A DNA stretch of 64,000 nucleotides, from assembly GCA_965116865.1 (NCBI GenBank), contig OZ220727.1:1798001-1862000 (forward strand), given 5' to 3'. A program made the position numbers and the translations under genes. Origin of the DNA: Aldehydirespirator sp965116865 (lineage in GTDB: Bacteria; Actinomycetota; Acidimicrobiia; Acidimicrobiales; Aldehydirespiratoraceae). The notes under the pieces are model-generated. The model saw only the letters and a program-made list of their open reading frames with translations. It searched no databases and had not been told where the DNA came from. Positions 10,147 to 18,848 of the stretch are shown piece by piece; within the stretch, counting starts at the first letter, position 1; every line of letters begins with the position of its first letter.

Positions 10147-10881
10147 TCACTCCCGGGGCGGTTCCTGGCCTGCGAGCACGCGGGCCTCCGCGTAAAGGTC
10201 CCCCAACTCGACGAAGAGGCGGTCGGTGAGCTCGGTCACAGCCCGGCGCGGCACCCGGCCGCCGACCTTGGCGGGCGGCGGGATCGGTTCGCCGACAACG
10301 GCGACCACCCGGCGGGGGCGAGGCACGAACGAGCCCACCGGAAGGGCCCGGACAGTGCCGCCGAACCCGACGGGAACGATCGGGACCCCGGCGCGGGCAG
10401 CCACGAACGCCGGCCCGTCCAGCATGTCCTCGCGCCGGACCCGGTCCCCGCTGCGCCGCGTCCCCTCAGGGAACATCACCAGCGGCTCGCCGAGGGCCAG
10501 CACGTCGGCAGCGGCCCGCAGCGCGATGCGGTCGGCGGTTCCCCGCTCCACCGGGAAGCCGCCCATCAGGGTCAGGAACGCGCCCAGCGGACGGTTCTCC
10601 CAAAGGCTCTCCTTCCCCATGAAGCGCAGTCGCCTGCCGGTGGCCATCCCAGCGATCGGGGTGTCGATGAAGGACCGGTGGACAGGCGACAGGATGAACG
10701 GGCCGGGCGGGAAGTTGTCCCTGCCCTCCACCCGCAGTCTGAACAGCAGCTTGCACAGGGCGAGGACGATCGACCGCAGGACCCGGTAGAGGAGACGCCC
10801 CCAGAGAGGCTGGCGGCTCCGAACCAGGGCGCCGACAACGACGCTGCCGGCGGGACGGCGTCCGTACGCGCTGCGGCTCAC
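10147..10881 (-). CDS. 1-acylglycerol-3-phosphate acyltransferase (PlsC-like)
   Basis: A 244-residue acyltransferase with the catalytic HX4D motif H68-D73 (SPVHRSFID), the substrate-binding FPEGTRR at about 137-143, and a hydrophobic N-terminal segment (about 33-48) consistent with membrane association. It acylates lysophosphatidate in phospholipid synthesis. GTG start at 10879-10881; no strong ribosome-binding site seen. It lies downstream of cmk, a common pairing, but a 69-bp tandem array of about 600 bp now fills the space between them. Specificity within the PlsC family cannot be set from sequence alone. Confidence 0.88.
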   Translation of the reverse strand: MSRSAYGRRPAGSVVVGALVRSRQPLWGRLLYRVLRSIVLALCKLLFRLRVEGRDNFPPGPFILSPVHRSFIDTPIAGMATGRRLRFMGKESLWENRPLGAFLTLMGGFPVERGTADRIALRAAADVLALGEPLVMFPEGTRRSGDRVRREDMLDGPAFVAARAGVPIVPVGFGGTVRALPVGSFVPRPRRVVAVVGEPIPPPAKVGGRVPRRAVTELTDRLFVELGDLYAEARVLAGQEPPRE

Positions 10882-10913
10882 AGCCGGCCGGACGCCGGAT
10901 CGGCGGCGCCGAC

Positions 10914-11525
10914 GCTCACACCAGCCCCAGTATCTGCTCGACTATCTGCTCGACGATCCCGACCCGAACCACCTCGAACAACGCCGCGACCAACGCCCAC
11001 ACCAACTCCAGCACCTGCTCGACTATCCCGACCCGAACCACCTCGAACAACGCCGCGACCAACGCCCACACCAACTCCAGCACCTGCTCGACTATCCCGA
11101 CCCGAACCACCTCGAACAACGCCGCGACCAACGCCCACACCAACTCCAGCACCTGCTCGACGATCCCGACCCGAACCACCTCGAACAACGCCGCGACCAA
11201 CGCCCACACCAACTCCAGCACCTGCTCGACGATCCCGACCCGAACCACCTCGAACAACGCCGCGACCAACGCCCACACCAACTCCAGCACCTGCTCGACT
11301 ATCCCGACCCGAACCACCTCGAACAACGCCGCGACCAACGCCCACACCAACTCCAGCACCTGCTCGACTATCCCGACCCGAACCACCTCGAACGACGCCG
11401 CGACCGACGCTCACACCAACTCCAGCACCTGCTCGACTATCCCGGCCCGAACCACCTCGAACGACGCCGCGACCGACGCTCACACCAGCCCCAGTATCTG
11501 CTCGACTATCTGCTCGACGGTCCCG
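10914..11525. repeat. Tandem array, 69-bp unit, bounded by copies of the cmk 3' end
   Basis: Seven internal units (for example at 10981 and 11050) spaced by 69 bp. Both ends of the array carry the same stretch of about 45 bp (10914-10960 and 11479-11525), which is the end of cmk including its TGA. Internal units are diverged copies of that end; those near cmk keep TGA, the distal ones have TGG. All lie downstream of the cmk stop, between cmk and plsC. Confidence 0.95.
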
Positions 11526-12169
11526 GCGAAGGTCTTGTCGGTGGTGTCGATGACGGTTGCGCCGGGGGCCACCGCCAGCGGAGCGTCCCGGCGGGTGGAG
11601 TCGATCATGTCACGCCGCGCCAGATCGGCGGCGACAGCCGCGACCCCGGCGTCCTCGGCAGCGCCGCCGGACCAGCGAGGCCCGTCCGGCTCGACTTCGA
11701 GCCCGTCCTGGCGGGCCCTGCGAAAAGCCCGCACTGCCGGGTCGGCAGTCAGGTAGACCTTGACCACGGCGTCGGGGAACACCACCGTGCCGATGTCGCG
11801 CCCCTCCAGCACTCCCCCGCCGCGCCGACGGACCCACTCGCGCTGGCGGGCCACCATCTCGGACCGCACGTCAGGGTTGGCAGCGACCAGACTCACAGCC
11901 CGGTTCACCGACCGTCCCCGGATCTCCACGGTGGCGTCCACGCCGTCGACGAGAACCTGCTCCGAGGTGACCCGCAGGTCGATGGCGCGGGCCATGCTAG
12001 CGCTGAAGACGTTGTCGGCAGGATCTCCGCCGGCCCGCAGCACCGCGAACGCGACCGCGCGGTACATCGCCCCGGTGTCGAGGTACTCCAACCCCATCCG
12101 GGCGGCCACGGCCCGGGCGACGCTGGTCTTGCCCGAGCCGGCCGGGCCGTCGATAGCTATGACCGTCAC
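11480..12169 (-). CDS. cmk: Cytidylate kinase
   Basis: A 229-residue P-loop kinase: GPAGSGKT at residues 8-15, then YLDTGAMYRAVAF, and EGRDIGTVVFPDA with the arginine-rich CMP-binding region. It phosphorylates CMP and dCMP. The GTG at 12167-12169 overlaps the aroA stop in a GTGA junction, so translation is probably coupled; a longer frame to 12430 lies inside aroA and is rejected. The C-terminus VEQIVEQILGLV is repeated in degenerate form throughout the array that starts at its stop codon. The aroA-cmk adjacency is common in bacteria. Confidence 0.95.
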   Translation of the reverse strand: MTVIAIDGPAGSGKTSVARAVAARMGLEYLDTGAMYRAVAFAVLRAGGDPADNVFSASMARAIDLRVTSEQVLVDGVDATVEIRGRSVNRAVSLVAANPDVRSEMVARQREWVRRRGGGVLEGRDIGTVVFPDAVVKVYLTADPAVRAFRRARQDGLEVEPDGPRWSGGAAEDAGVAAVAADLARRDMIDSTRRDAPLAVAPGATVIDTTDKTFAGTVEQIVEQILGLV

Positions 12170-13557
12170 CCTGAACCTCCCCCGTCCGAGGACGCGGCCC
12201 CGTCCACCGACGCGCCGCTCCTCAGCACGTCGAGCGCCTCGTAGAAGCCGGGGAACGTCTTGGCCACACACGCCGGGTTCTCGATCCGCATTCCCGGCAC
12301 AACCAGGCCCAGCACAGAGAACGCCATAGCGATGCGATGGTCGCCGTAGGTGCGGATCCGGGCGCCGTTCAGGGCCGGAGGAGGCACTACCGAGAATCCG
12401 TCGGACGACTCCCGTGCCTCGACGCCGCACCGGCGGAGCTCCGCCACCACGGCGGCTATCCGGTCGCTCTCCTTGCCCCGCACGAACCCGATGCCCCGCA
12501 CGGTGGTCGGCGTCGACGCCAGCGAAGCCGCCACGGCCAGCGTGGGAGCGGTGTCGGACATGTCGCGGAGATCGACATCGACGCCGCTCAGCGGTCCGCC
12601 TGTGATCCGGGCGCCGCCCGGGACCTCCTGCGTCGACGCTCCCATCCGCCGCAGCAGCGACACGAAACGGACGTCTCCCTGGATGGAGTCGGATCCGAGA
12701 CCCTCGACGGTCACCGTCCCGGACGTGATCGCGGCGGCGGCCCAGAAGTACGACGCCGACGAAGCGTCAGGCTCCACCTCGTACTCGTCGACCGGGGTGT
12801 AGCAGCCCCCCGCCACGCGCACCGTCTCCGGCCCGACTTCGACCACGGCGCCGAACGACCGCATCACCGCCGCGGTCATCTCCACGTAGGGACGGCTCAC
12901 CGCCGAGCGGCCGATCCTGAGGCTCAGCCCGCCGGGCACCAGCGGCCCGGCCAGCATCAGCCCGGAGAGGAACTGGCTGGAACGGTCGGTGGCCACCTCG
13001 GCCTCGCCGGAGCGGACAGGACCGCAGATTCGCATCGGCAGGCCGTCGCCGCCGGACAGGAAATCCACCCGAACGCCGAGCCGCCTCAACGAGTCGGCCA
13101 GGTCGCCGAAGGGCCGGGCCCTCAGCTGCGGATGACCGTCGAGGACCACCGGCCGATCCGACAGCGCCAGCACCGGCGCCACGAAACGGCTCGTGGTGCC
13201 GGACATGCAGGCGTCGACGACGGCCCCGCCAGGCGCCGCGACCCTGCCGGCAACGCCACGGACCCGCATGGTCGCCTCCTCGGGAGCGCAGGCGACCTCG
13301 GCGCCCAACGAGGCGACCGCCCCGACCATGGCCTCTGTGTCCTCAGCGAACAGGGCGCCGGTGAGCGTGGTCTCGCCGGAGGCCAGCGCGGCGCAGAGCA
13401 GTGCCCGGTTGGTGATGCTCTTGGATCCCGGCAGGCGCACCGTCGCGTTCGGCGGGCGCTCCAACGGCGCGACGGCCAAAGCCGGGGCCGGTGTCTCCGG
13501 CGGCGCTACGCCCGCAGTCGAGGTCGGACGCACCATCACCGTCGGACGCACCATCAC
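12166..13557 (-). CDS. aroA: 3-phosphoshikimate 1-carboxyvinyltransferase (EPSP synthase)
   Basis: A 463-residue shikimate-pathway enzyme. Signature PGSKSITNRALLCAALA is near residue 44, then SGTTSRF, DGHPQLRARPFGDLADSLR, SSQFLSGLMLAGPL and the late catalytic motif GKESDR. It joins shikimate-3-phosphate and PEP. The N-terminus is somewhat extended and contains a small duplication (MVRPTVMVRPT), which makes the exact start uncertain: GTG at 13557, or ATG at 13554, where the upstream tyrA stop overlaps in GTGATG. The gene is part of a tight tyrA-aroA-cmk operon. Confidence 0.95.
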   Translation of the reverse strand: MMVRPTVMVRPTSTAGVAPPETPAPALAVAPLERPPNATVRLPGSKSITNRALLCAALASGETTLTGALFAEDTEAMVGAVASLGAEVACAPEEATMRVRGVAGRVAAPGGAVVDACMSGTTSRFVAPVLALSDRPVVLDGHPQLRARPFGDLADSLRRLGVRVDFLSGGDGLPMRICGPVRSGEAEVATDRSSQFLSGLMLAGPLVPGGLSLRIGRSAVSRPYVEMTAAVMRSFGAVVEVGPETVRVAGGCYTPVDEYEVEPDASSASYFWAAAAITSGTVTVEGLGSDSIQGDVRFVSLLRRMGASTQEVPGGARITGGPLSGVDVDLRDMSDTAPTLAVAASLASTPTTVRGIGFVRGKESDRIAAVVAELRRCGVEARESSDGFSVVPPPALNGARIRTYGDHRIAMAFSVLGLVVPGMRIENPACVAKTFPGFYEALDVLRSGASVDGAASSDGGGSG

Positions 13558-14618
13558 CGGAGCGGGCCGACCGACGGGCAGTAGCCGTCCTCGGAGAGGC
13601 GACCGGCGAACTGCTCGGCCGCTTCGCTGTCGACCAGTGCCAGCACCACGCCGCGGGGACCCTCGGGCGAATGGGCTATCTCGAGATCGTAAATGTTCAC
13701 GTCGAGGTCGGCGGCGAGGGTCGTGATCCTGGCCAGCTCCCCCTTCTGGTCGCGGATCGCGATCCGCACCTCGGCCAGACGGAAGGGCTCCGGGGCCCCG
13801 ACCGGCAGGCTCCGCCGGCTCTCGCGGGCCGCTTCCAGCCTGTCCAGCAACTTCGCCCGCTCCCCGCCGGACACGATCATGCGCATCTCGGTCAGCTCGG
13901 CCAGCAGCTCGTCCAAGACGTCGGTGATGGCCGTCCGGTTCTCAACGCAGATCTCGGGCCATATCGCGGGATGACCCGCAGCCACTCGAGTCATGTCGCG
14001 AAAGCCGCCGGCCGCGAGCCGCAACAGGGCACGGTGCTCGTTCGATCGTCCAGCGGCGATGCGCATCAGCGCCGCCGCGGTGAGGTGCGGCACATGGGAG
14101 ACGACCGCCACCAACGCGTCGTGGCGATCCGGCGACAGCGCAATGGGCTGCGCTCCCAGCATCGCAACGAAATTCCGCACCTCGGCCAGGGCCGCGTCGT
14201 CAGTGATATCGGTGGGAGTGAGCACCCAGACAGCGTCCCGGAACAAGTCGGGATGGGCGCCGTCCAAGCCGTCCTGCTCGCTGCCCGCCATCGGATGGCC
14301 GCCCACGAAGCGAGGATCGCCCACCTCTGCGCAAACGGGGGCCTTGACGCTGCCGACGTCGGTGACGACCGACGCGCCGGCGTCGAGCAGCTGCCGGGCC
14401 GCCGGGGCCAGCACCGAGGGCGGGGAGGCGACGACGGCCAAGTCGCAGGGCCCCGGCCCGCCGATGCGGTCCACCGCGCCCACGGCCACCGCCGCGGCGG
14501 CTCGTCTAGGGTCGGGCTCGATACCGGCGACCTTCCACCCGGACCTGCGGAGAGCCATGCCCACCGAGCCGCCGATGAGACCCGTGCCCGCAATGACGGC
14601 ACTGCAGGTTCCGCCCAT
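13554..14618 (-). CDS. tyrA: Prephenate dehydrogenase with C-terminal ACT domain
   Basis: A 354-residue protein. The N-terminal Rossmann motif AGTGLIGGSVGMALRR lies near residue 10, followed by the prephenate-binding segment GGHPMAGSEQDGLDGA. From about residue 285 a C-terminal ACT-type regulatory domain (EVRIAIRDQKGELARI, then LDVNIYDLEIAHSPEG) suggests feedback control by an amino acid. It oxidatively decarboxylates prephenate on the way to tyrosine. ATG at 14616-14618 gives the family N-terminus; the open frame upstream overlaps rluB in another frame. Its stop overlaps the aroA start, so the tyrosine and shikimate steps are co-expressed. Confidence 0.94.
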   Translation of the reverse strand: MGGTCSAVIAGTGLIGGSVGMALRRSGWKVAGIEPDPRRAAAAVAVGAVDRIGGPGPCDLAVVASPPSVLAPAARQLLDAGASVVTDVGSVKAPVCAEVGDPRFVGGHPMAGSEQDGLDGAHPDLFRDAVWVLTPTDITDDAALAEVRNFVAMLGAQPIALSPDRHDALVAVVSHVPHLTAAALMRIAAGRSNEHRALLRLAAGGFRDMTRVAAGHPAIWPEICVENRTAITDVLDELLAELTEMRMIVSGGERAKLLDRLEAARESRRSLPVGAPEPFRLAEVRIAIRDQKGELARITTLAADLDVNIYDLEIAHSPEGPRGVVLALVDSEAAEQFAGRLSEDGYCPSVGPLR

Positions 14619-14628
14619 GGCGGCGATG

Positions 14629-15360
14629 CTACCGGTGCGGCGTCGCGGCGGCCGCGGCCCGCTCCAGGAGTCTCGCCTCCGCAGGTGTGAGCAACCGCCA
14701 GGCACCCGGAGCCAAGCGCCGGTCGGCGAGGGGGCCGATCCGGGTCCGCACCAGGCGGCGCACCGGATGGCCCACCGCCTGGCACATCCTGCGGACCAGC
14801 CGATTGCGCCCCTCGTGAACGGTGATGCGCAGCACGTCGGGCGCCACCAGCGCCACCTTGGCAGGCGCGGTCGGACCGTCGTCGAGAGCGACGCCTCGAC
14901 GCAGCGCCCTGACCGCAGCCGGCTTCGGCGTCCCCGCCACGCGGGCCAGGTACTCCTTGGCGACGCCGAACGACGGGTGGGTGAGCCGGTGGGCGAGATC
15001 CCCGTCGTTGGTGAGGATCAGCAGACCCTCGGTCGTCAGGTCGAGGCGCCCGACGGGAAAGACGCGCGGCTCGGCCGGAACGAGCGCGGTGACGATAGGC
15101 CGTCCCTGCGGATCGTCGGCCGTGGTCACGACCCCGTGCGGCTTGTTCAGCAGATAGTGGACCAGGTCGGGCCGAACACCCACGACGGCGCCGTCGACCT
15201 CCACCACCGCACAGGCCGCGTCGATCCGGGCGCCTAGCCGCACCGCCGCGCCGTCGACCCGCACCCGTCCGTCGGAGATCAGTGTCTCACAGGCGCGGCG
15301 GCTGCCGAACCCGCACCGGGCCAGGACCTTCTGAAGCCGCTCGCCGCCAGCCGACGTCAC
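14629..15360 (-). CDS. rluB: RluB/RsuA-type pseudouridine synthase
   Basis: A 243-residue protein with an N-terminal S4 RNA-binding domain (ERLQKVLARCGFGSRRACE) and a catalytic domain with D107 in GRLDLTTEGLLILTNDG. The family isomerises specific uridines in ribosomal RNA; chromosomal position next to scpAB fits RluB of the large subunit. GTG start at 15358-15360 overlaps the scpB stop (GTGA). It lies 10 bp from the tyrA start. All motifs are intact and length is normal. Confidence 0.92.
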   Translation of the reverse strand: MTSAGGERLQKVLARCGFGSRRACETLISDGRVRVDGAAVRLGARIDAACAVVEVDGAVVGVRPDLVHYLLNKPHGVVTTADDPQGRPIVTALVPAEPRVFPVGRLDLTTEGLLILTNDGDLAHRLTHPSFGVAKEYLARVAGTPKPAAVRALRRGVALDDGPTAPAKVALVAPDVLRITVHEGRNRLVRRMCQAVGHPVRRLVRTRIGPLADRRLAPGAWRLLTPAEARLLERAAAAATPHR

Positions 15361-16922
15361 TGGCCGCCGCCGGCCGCGCCGTCCAGGCCCTGTGCCGCGG
15401 CCGGATCGGGATGCGGCGCCGTGTCCGTGCCCGAAACCAAGCCAGGCCCCGACGGCGACACAGGCGACGACAAGCAGGTATCCGCGCCCGAAACCGCGCC
15501 CGAAACCAAGCCAGGCCCCGACGGCGACACAGGCGACGACAAGCAGGTATCCGCGCCCGAAACCGCGCCCGAAACCAAGCCAGGCCCCGACGGCGACACA
15601 GGCGACGACAAGCAGGTATCCGCGCCCGAAACCGCGCCCGAAACCAAGCCAGGCCCCGACGGCGACACAGGCGACGACAAGCAGGTATCCGCGCCCGAAA
15701 CCAAATCAGGCCCCGACGACGACGCAGGCGACGACAAGCGAATATCCGCGCCCGAAACCAAATCAGGCCCCGACGACAACGCAGGCGACGACAAGCAGGT
15801 ATCCGCGCCCGAATCCGCGCCCGAAACCAAGCCAGGCCCCGACGGCGACACAGGCGACGACAAGCGGATATCCGCGCCCGAATCCGCGCCCGAAACCAAA
15901 TCAGGCCCCGACGGCGACGCAGGCGACGACAAGCGGATATCCGCGCCCGAATCCGCGCCCGAAACCAAATCAGGCCCCGACGGCGACGCAGGCGACGACA
16001 AGCGGATATCCGCGCCCGAATCCGCGCCCGAAACCAAATCAGGCCCCGACGGCGACGCAGGCGACGACAAGCGGGTATCCGCGCCCGAATCCGCGCCCGA
16101 AACCAAGTCGGGCCTGTCGGCGCCGGACACCGCCCGGAGCTGTTGTTCCATCGCCTCGACCGCTCCGAGGTCCGGGACGAACTCGCGGAGCGGGGGCAGA
16201 TCGTCGAGCGAGTCGAGGCCCAGATGCTCCAAGAACTGCGGCGTGGTGCCGTACAGTGCCGCCTGGCCCGGTCCTGGGAGGCGGGCGATCTCGTCGATGT
16301 AGCCGCGCCGTCTCAGGGTCCGCATCACGCCGTCCACGTTCACGCCCCGGATCTCGGCGACCTGGTGGCGCGACACCGGCTGCTTGTATGCCACCACGGC
16401 CAGCGTCTCGAGCGCGGCGGCCGAGAGCCTCCCGCTGTGACCCTCACGCACGAACCGCTCCACGCACGCATCCTGGCCGGGCGCTGTCTGATATCGGTAG
16501 CCGCCCGCCACCCGGGCCAGCACGAAGCCGCGTCCCTGCGACTCGTACTCGGCCGCGAGCGCGTCGCACACGGCGCAGACCCGCTCCACCGAAGTCTGCG
16601 CGACGTCCGCCAGCACCTGCGGCGACAGCGGCACGTCCGCTAGCAGCAGCACCGCTTCGAGCGCGGGCGCGATCGACGGCTCGGGCGGGGTCGCGTCGTC
16701 CGCCGCCCCGATCACCGGCATCCCGTCATCGCCCTCGCGCACCACCGCCCCACCACCCAGACCACCATCGCCCTCGCGCACCACCGCCCCACCACCCAGA
16801 CCACCATCGCCCTCGCGCACCACCGCCCCACCACCCAGACCACCATCGCCCTCGCGCACCACCGCCCCACCACCCGGACTGCCATCGCTCTTCCGCACCG
16901 CTCTGCCCTCCCAGCCTGTCAT
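15357..16922 (-). CDS. scpB: ScpB, condensin-complex subunit, swollen by tandem repeats at both ends
   Basis: ScpB, with ScpA and SMC, forms the bacterial condensin that organises chromosomes. The winged-helix core is recognisable: EAVLLLADVPLSPQVLADVA, then SAAALETLAVVAYKQPVSR and VDGVMRTLRRRGYIDEIAR. The core is about 200 residues, the normal full length, yet the frame encodes 521. The N-terminus (after MTGWEGRAVRKSDGSP) holds four 13-residue units GGGAVVREGDGGL. The last 230 residues are 19- or 23-residue units of the type SGPDLVSGADSGADIRLSSP, acidic, serine-rich and presumably disordered. The ATG at 16920-16922 overlaps the scpA stop (ATGA); the stop overlaps rluB. All repeat units are multiples of three and stop-free in this frame only because the frame is selected, which argues that the extended protein is made. 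Confidence 0.9.
   Translation of the reverse strand: MTGWEGRAVRKSDGSPGGGAVVREGDGGLGGGAVVREGDGGLGGGAVVREGDGGLGGGAVVREGDDGMPVIGAADDATPPEPSIAPALEAVLLLADVPLSPQVLADVAQTSVERVCAVCDALAAEYESQGRGFVLARVAGGYRYQTAPGQDACVERFVREGHSGRLSAAALETLAVVAYKQPVSRHQVAEIRGVNVDGVMRTLRRRGYIDEIARLPGPGQAALYGTTPQFLEHLGLDSLDDLPPLREFVPDLGAVEAMEQQLRAVSGADRPDLVSGADSGADTRLSSPASPSGPDLVSGADSGADIRLSSPASPSGPDLVSGADSGADIRLSSPASPSGPDLVSGADSGADIRLSSPVSPSGPGLVSGADSGADTCLSSPALSSGPDLVSGADIRLSSPASSSGPDLVSGADTCLSSPVSPSGPGLVSGAVSGADTCLSSPVSPSGPGLVSGAVSGADTCLSSPVSPSGPGLVSGAVSGADTCLSSPVSPSGPGLVSGTDTAPHPDPAAAQGLDGAAGGGQ
15424..16110. repeat. Tandem array of 69- and 57-bp units inside scpB (C-terminal coding part)
   Basis: About eleven units of the type GAAACCAAGCCAGGCCCCGA, mostly 69 bp, some shortened to 57 bp by loss of a 12-bp sub-repeat (GAAACCGCGCCC). 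Variants cluster: copies near 15430-15690 share one version and those at 15890-16080 another. Length changes are always multiples of 3. Confidence 0.97.
16728..16884. repeat. Tandem array, 39-bp unit, four copies, inside scpB (N-terminal coding part)
   Basis: Units begin GCCCTCGCGCACCACCGCCC at 16731, 16770, 16809 and 16848. They encode 13-residue glycine/valine/glutamate-rich repeats just after the ScpB start. The last unit is slightly diverged. Confidence 0.96.
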
Positions 16923-17707
16923 CCGTCGTAGGCGTCCACTCCGGCGGTCACCGCACCGATGATCCCGGCGTCGTCGCCGCCGGTCCACAAGATGACGATG
17001 TCGCCGAAGGTGGTCGCCTGCCGGACGTCGGCCAGTCCCTGCTTCACCAGTTCGAGCAGCGCGAGGAACCGCACCACCAGCGCGAGGCGGTCGTCGGCGC
17101 CGGCGGTGAGCTGCCGGAAGGTCGTCCGTCCCGTGCTGGTCAGATGCTCGACCAGTTCGGCCACGGCGTCGCCGACCGTCAGCGAGATCGGCGTGATGTG
17201 GGTCGTGTCGACCCGCGGAGCGGGACGGGGGGCCGCGGCCCGCAGGCATGCGGCGCGCAGATCGGCGGGCGACACTCCCTCCAGCACCGCCGGCGCCAGC
17301 ATCAGCCAGCGGTCCTCTGTGACGCCCACCGCGCGGGGGTGGCTGCGAGCCGCGGCCTCGAACATCCGGCGCAGCCTCCGGGACGCGTCGCGGAACGTGG
17401 CGCACTCCACGAGGCGGGCCAGCAGCAGGTCCCGCTCCGAGACCGGTTCCAGCTCGTCGTCGAGATCGACCGCAGCCTCGGCGGGCAGCAGGCGCTTGAC
17501 CTTCATCTCGACCAGGGTCGCGGCGATCAGCAGGAACTCGGTGGCCGTCTCCAGGTCGCAGTCGGGCATCCGCTCGATCTCGGCCAGGAAGGCGTCGGTG
17601 ATCCGGGCGATGGGAACGTCGTAGATCTCCACCTTCTCGCGGAGGATCAGCTGCAGGAGCATCTCGAACGGCCCGCTGTAGACGGGCGTAGACACCGCAT
17701 AGGACAT
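16919..17707 (-). CDS. scpA: ScpA, kleisin subunit of condensin
   Basis: A 262-residue protein with the ScpA N-terminal motif YSGPFEMLLQLILREKVEIY near residue 9. The helical EFLLIAATLVEMKVKRLLP segment follows, then a charged middle, and the C-terminal winged helix (VVRFLALLELVKQGLADV). ScpA bridges the SMC heads. The ATG at 17705-17707 gives the family start; a TATTCT -10 element lies 8 nt upstream, so the message is probably leaderless. The stop overlaps scpB. It is the first gene of the scpA-scpB-rluB-tyrA-aroA-cmk run, each pair overlapping or within about 10 bp. Confidence 0.94.
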   Translation of the reverse strand: MSYAVSTPVYSGPFEMLLQLILREKVEIYDVPIARITDAFLAEIERMPDCDLETATEFLLIAATLVEMKVKRLLPAEAAVDLDDELEPVSERDLLLARLVECATFRDASRRLRRMFEAAARSHPRAVGVTEDRWLMLAPAVLEGVSPADLRAACLRAAAPRPAPRVDTTHITPISLTVGDAVAELVEHLTSTGRTTFRQLTAGADDRLALVVRFLALLELVKQGLADVRQATTFGDIVILWTGGDDAGIIGAVTAGVDAYDG

Positions 17708-17741
17708 CGAACGCGAGAATACCCGCCTACGCTGGCCGGCC
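17708..17741. promoter_or_regulatory. Divergent leaderless promoters for scpA (-) and trpS (+)
   Basis: In 34 bp between the two ATG codons there are two TANNNT hexamers facing apart. TATTCT on the minus strand (17716-17721) is 8 nt before scpA, and TACGCT on the plus strand (17728-17733) is 8 nt before trpS. Both transcripts would start at or next to the initiation codon. The -10 boxes are only 6 bp apart, so the two polymerases probably compete. Confidence 0.55.
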
Positions 17742-18722
17742 ATGGCGAGGGTCCTGTCCGGCATCCAGCCCAGCGGCGACCTGCACCTCGGCAACTATCT
17801 GGGGGCGATCCGCAACTGGGCGAGGATCCAGCACACGGCCGACGCCTTCCATCCCGTGGTGGACCTCCACGCCGTGACGGTGCCCCAGAAGCCCGGCGAG
17901 CTGGGCAGGGCGACGCTGCGGATGTCGCAACTGCTGATGGCGGCGGGACTCGACCCGCAGGTGTGCACGATCTTCGTGCAGAGCCACGTGCGGGAGCACA
18001 CCGAATGCGCCTGGCTGCTGGAATGCACCGTGTCGTTCGGGGAGCTGAGCCGGATGACGCAGTTCAAGGACAAGGCGGACCGGCAGGAGTTCATCTCGGC
18101 CGGGCTGTTCACGTACCCCGCGCTGCAGGCGGCCGACATCCTGCTGTACGACGCCGACGAAGTGCCTGTCGGCGCCGACCAGCGCCAGCACATCGAGCTG
18201 ACCCGCGACATCGCGGAGCGGTTCAACTCGCGCTACGGCGAGACGTTCAAGCCGCCGGCCGCGGTGGTGCCCGCGGCGGGTGCCAGAGTCATGGACCTGC
18301 AGAGACCGACCGACAAGATGTCGAAGTCTCTGGACTCTCCCCGCGGCACCGTCGACGTCCTCGACGACCCGTCGGTCGTCACCCGCAAGATCAAGGCGGC
18401 CGTCACCGACAGCGAAGCCGAGGTGCGTTACGACGTCGGAGCCAAGCCGGGAGTGTCGAACCTGCTGTCGATACTGGGGGCGGCCACCGGCCGAGCGCCG
18501 CAGGAGGCCGCCGCCGGCTACACGATGTACGGCCCGCTCAAGGCCGACACCGCCGAGGCGGTGGTCGAGATGCTGCGTCCGATCCGGGCCCGTTTCGCCG
18601 AACTGGAGGCCGACCCGGCCGAGACGTCAAGGCTGCTGCAGATCGGCGCAGACAAGGCCCGGGCCGTGGCCTCCGCCACCCTCGAACGGGCCCGCAACAA
18701 CATCGGCCTCCTCGCCCCCTGA
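17742..18722 (+). CDS. trpS: Tryptophanyl-tRNA synthetase
   Basis: A 326-residue class I synthetase with the HIGH-like motif PSGDLHLGNYLGA (residues 10-22) and KMSKS at 192-196 (TDKMSKSLDSP). ADILLYDADEVPVGADQRQH forms the tryptophan/ATP site and the usual C-terminal helices follow. It charges tRNA-Trp. Bacterial length is typical. ATG at 17742 with a -10 hexamer 8 nt upstream. It is read opposite to the flanking cluster and is the last housekeeping gene before the accessory island. Confidence 0.97.
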   Translation: MARVLSGIQPSGDLHLGNYLGAIRNWARIQHTADAFHPVVDLHAVTVPQKPGELGRATLRMSQLLMAAGLDPQVCTIFVQSHVREHTECAWLLECTVSFGELSRMTQFKDKADRQEFISAGLFTYPALQAADILLYDADEVPVGADQRQHIELTRDIAERFNSRYGETFKPPAAVVPAAGARVMDLQRPTDKMSKSLDSPRGTVDVLDDPSVVTRKIKAAVTDSEAEVRYDVGAKPGVSNLLSILGAATGRAPQEAAAGYTMYGPLKADTAEAVVEMLRPIRARFAELEADPAETSRLLQIGADKARAVASATLERARNNIGLLAP

Positions 18723-18848
18723 CCCCGGTGCCAGGGCCGGACACCAGTGGAGGCCGGCGAGGTCATGGCGGGTCGAGCACGGCTCTGAGGCCATCACATC
18801 ATGGCAGAAGGTGCTGAGGGGAGCCTGTGTGAGGGGTTCGATTATCGC

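Noticed and set aside
15392..18817. Very long plus-strand ORF (1141 codons) across scpB, scpA and trpS
   Set aside because: It is an antisense or out-of-frame shadow of recognised genes and is kept open by the repeat array and high GC; the translation is Pro/Arg/Thr-rich without family features.
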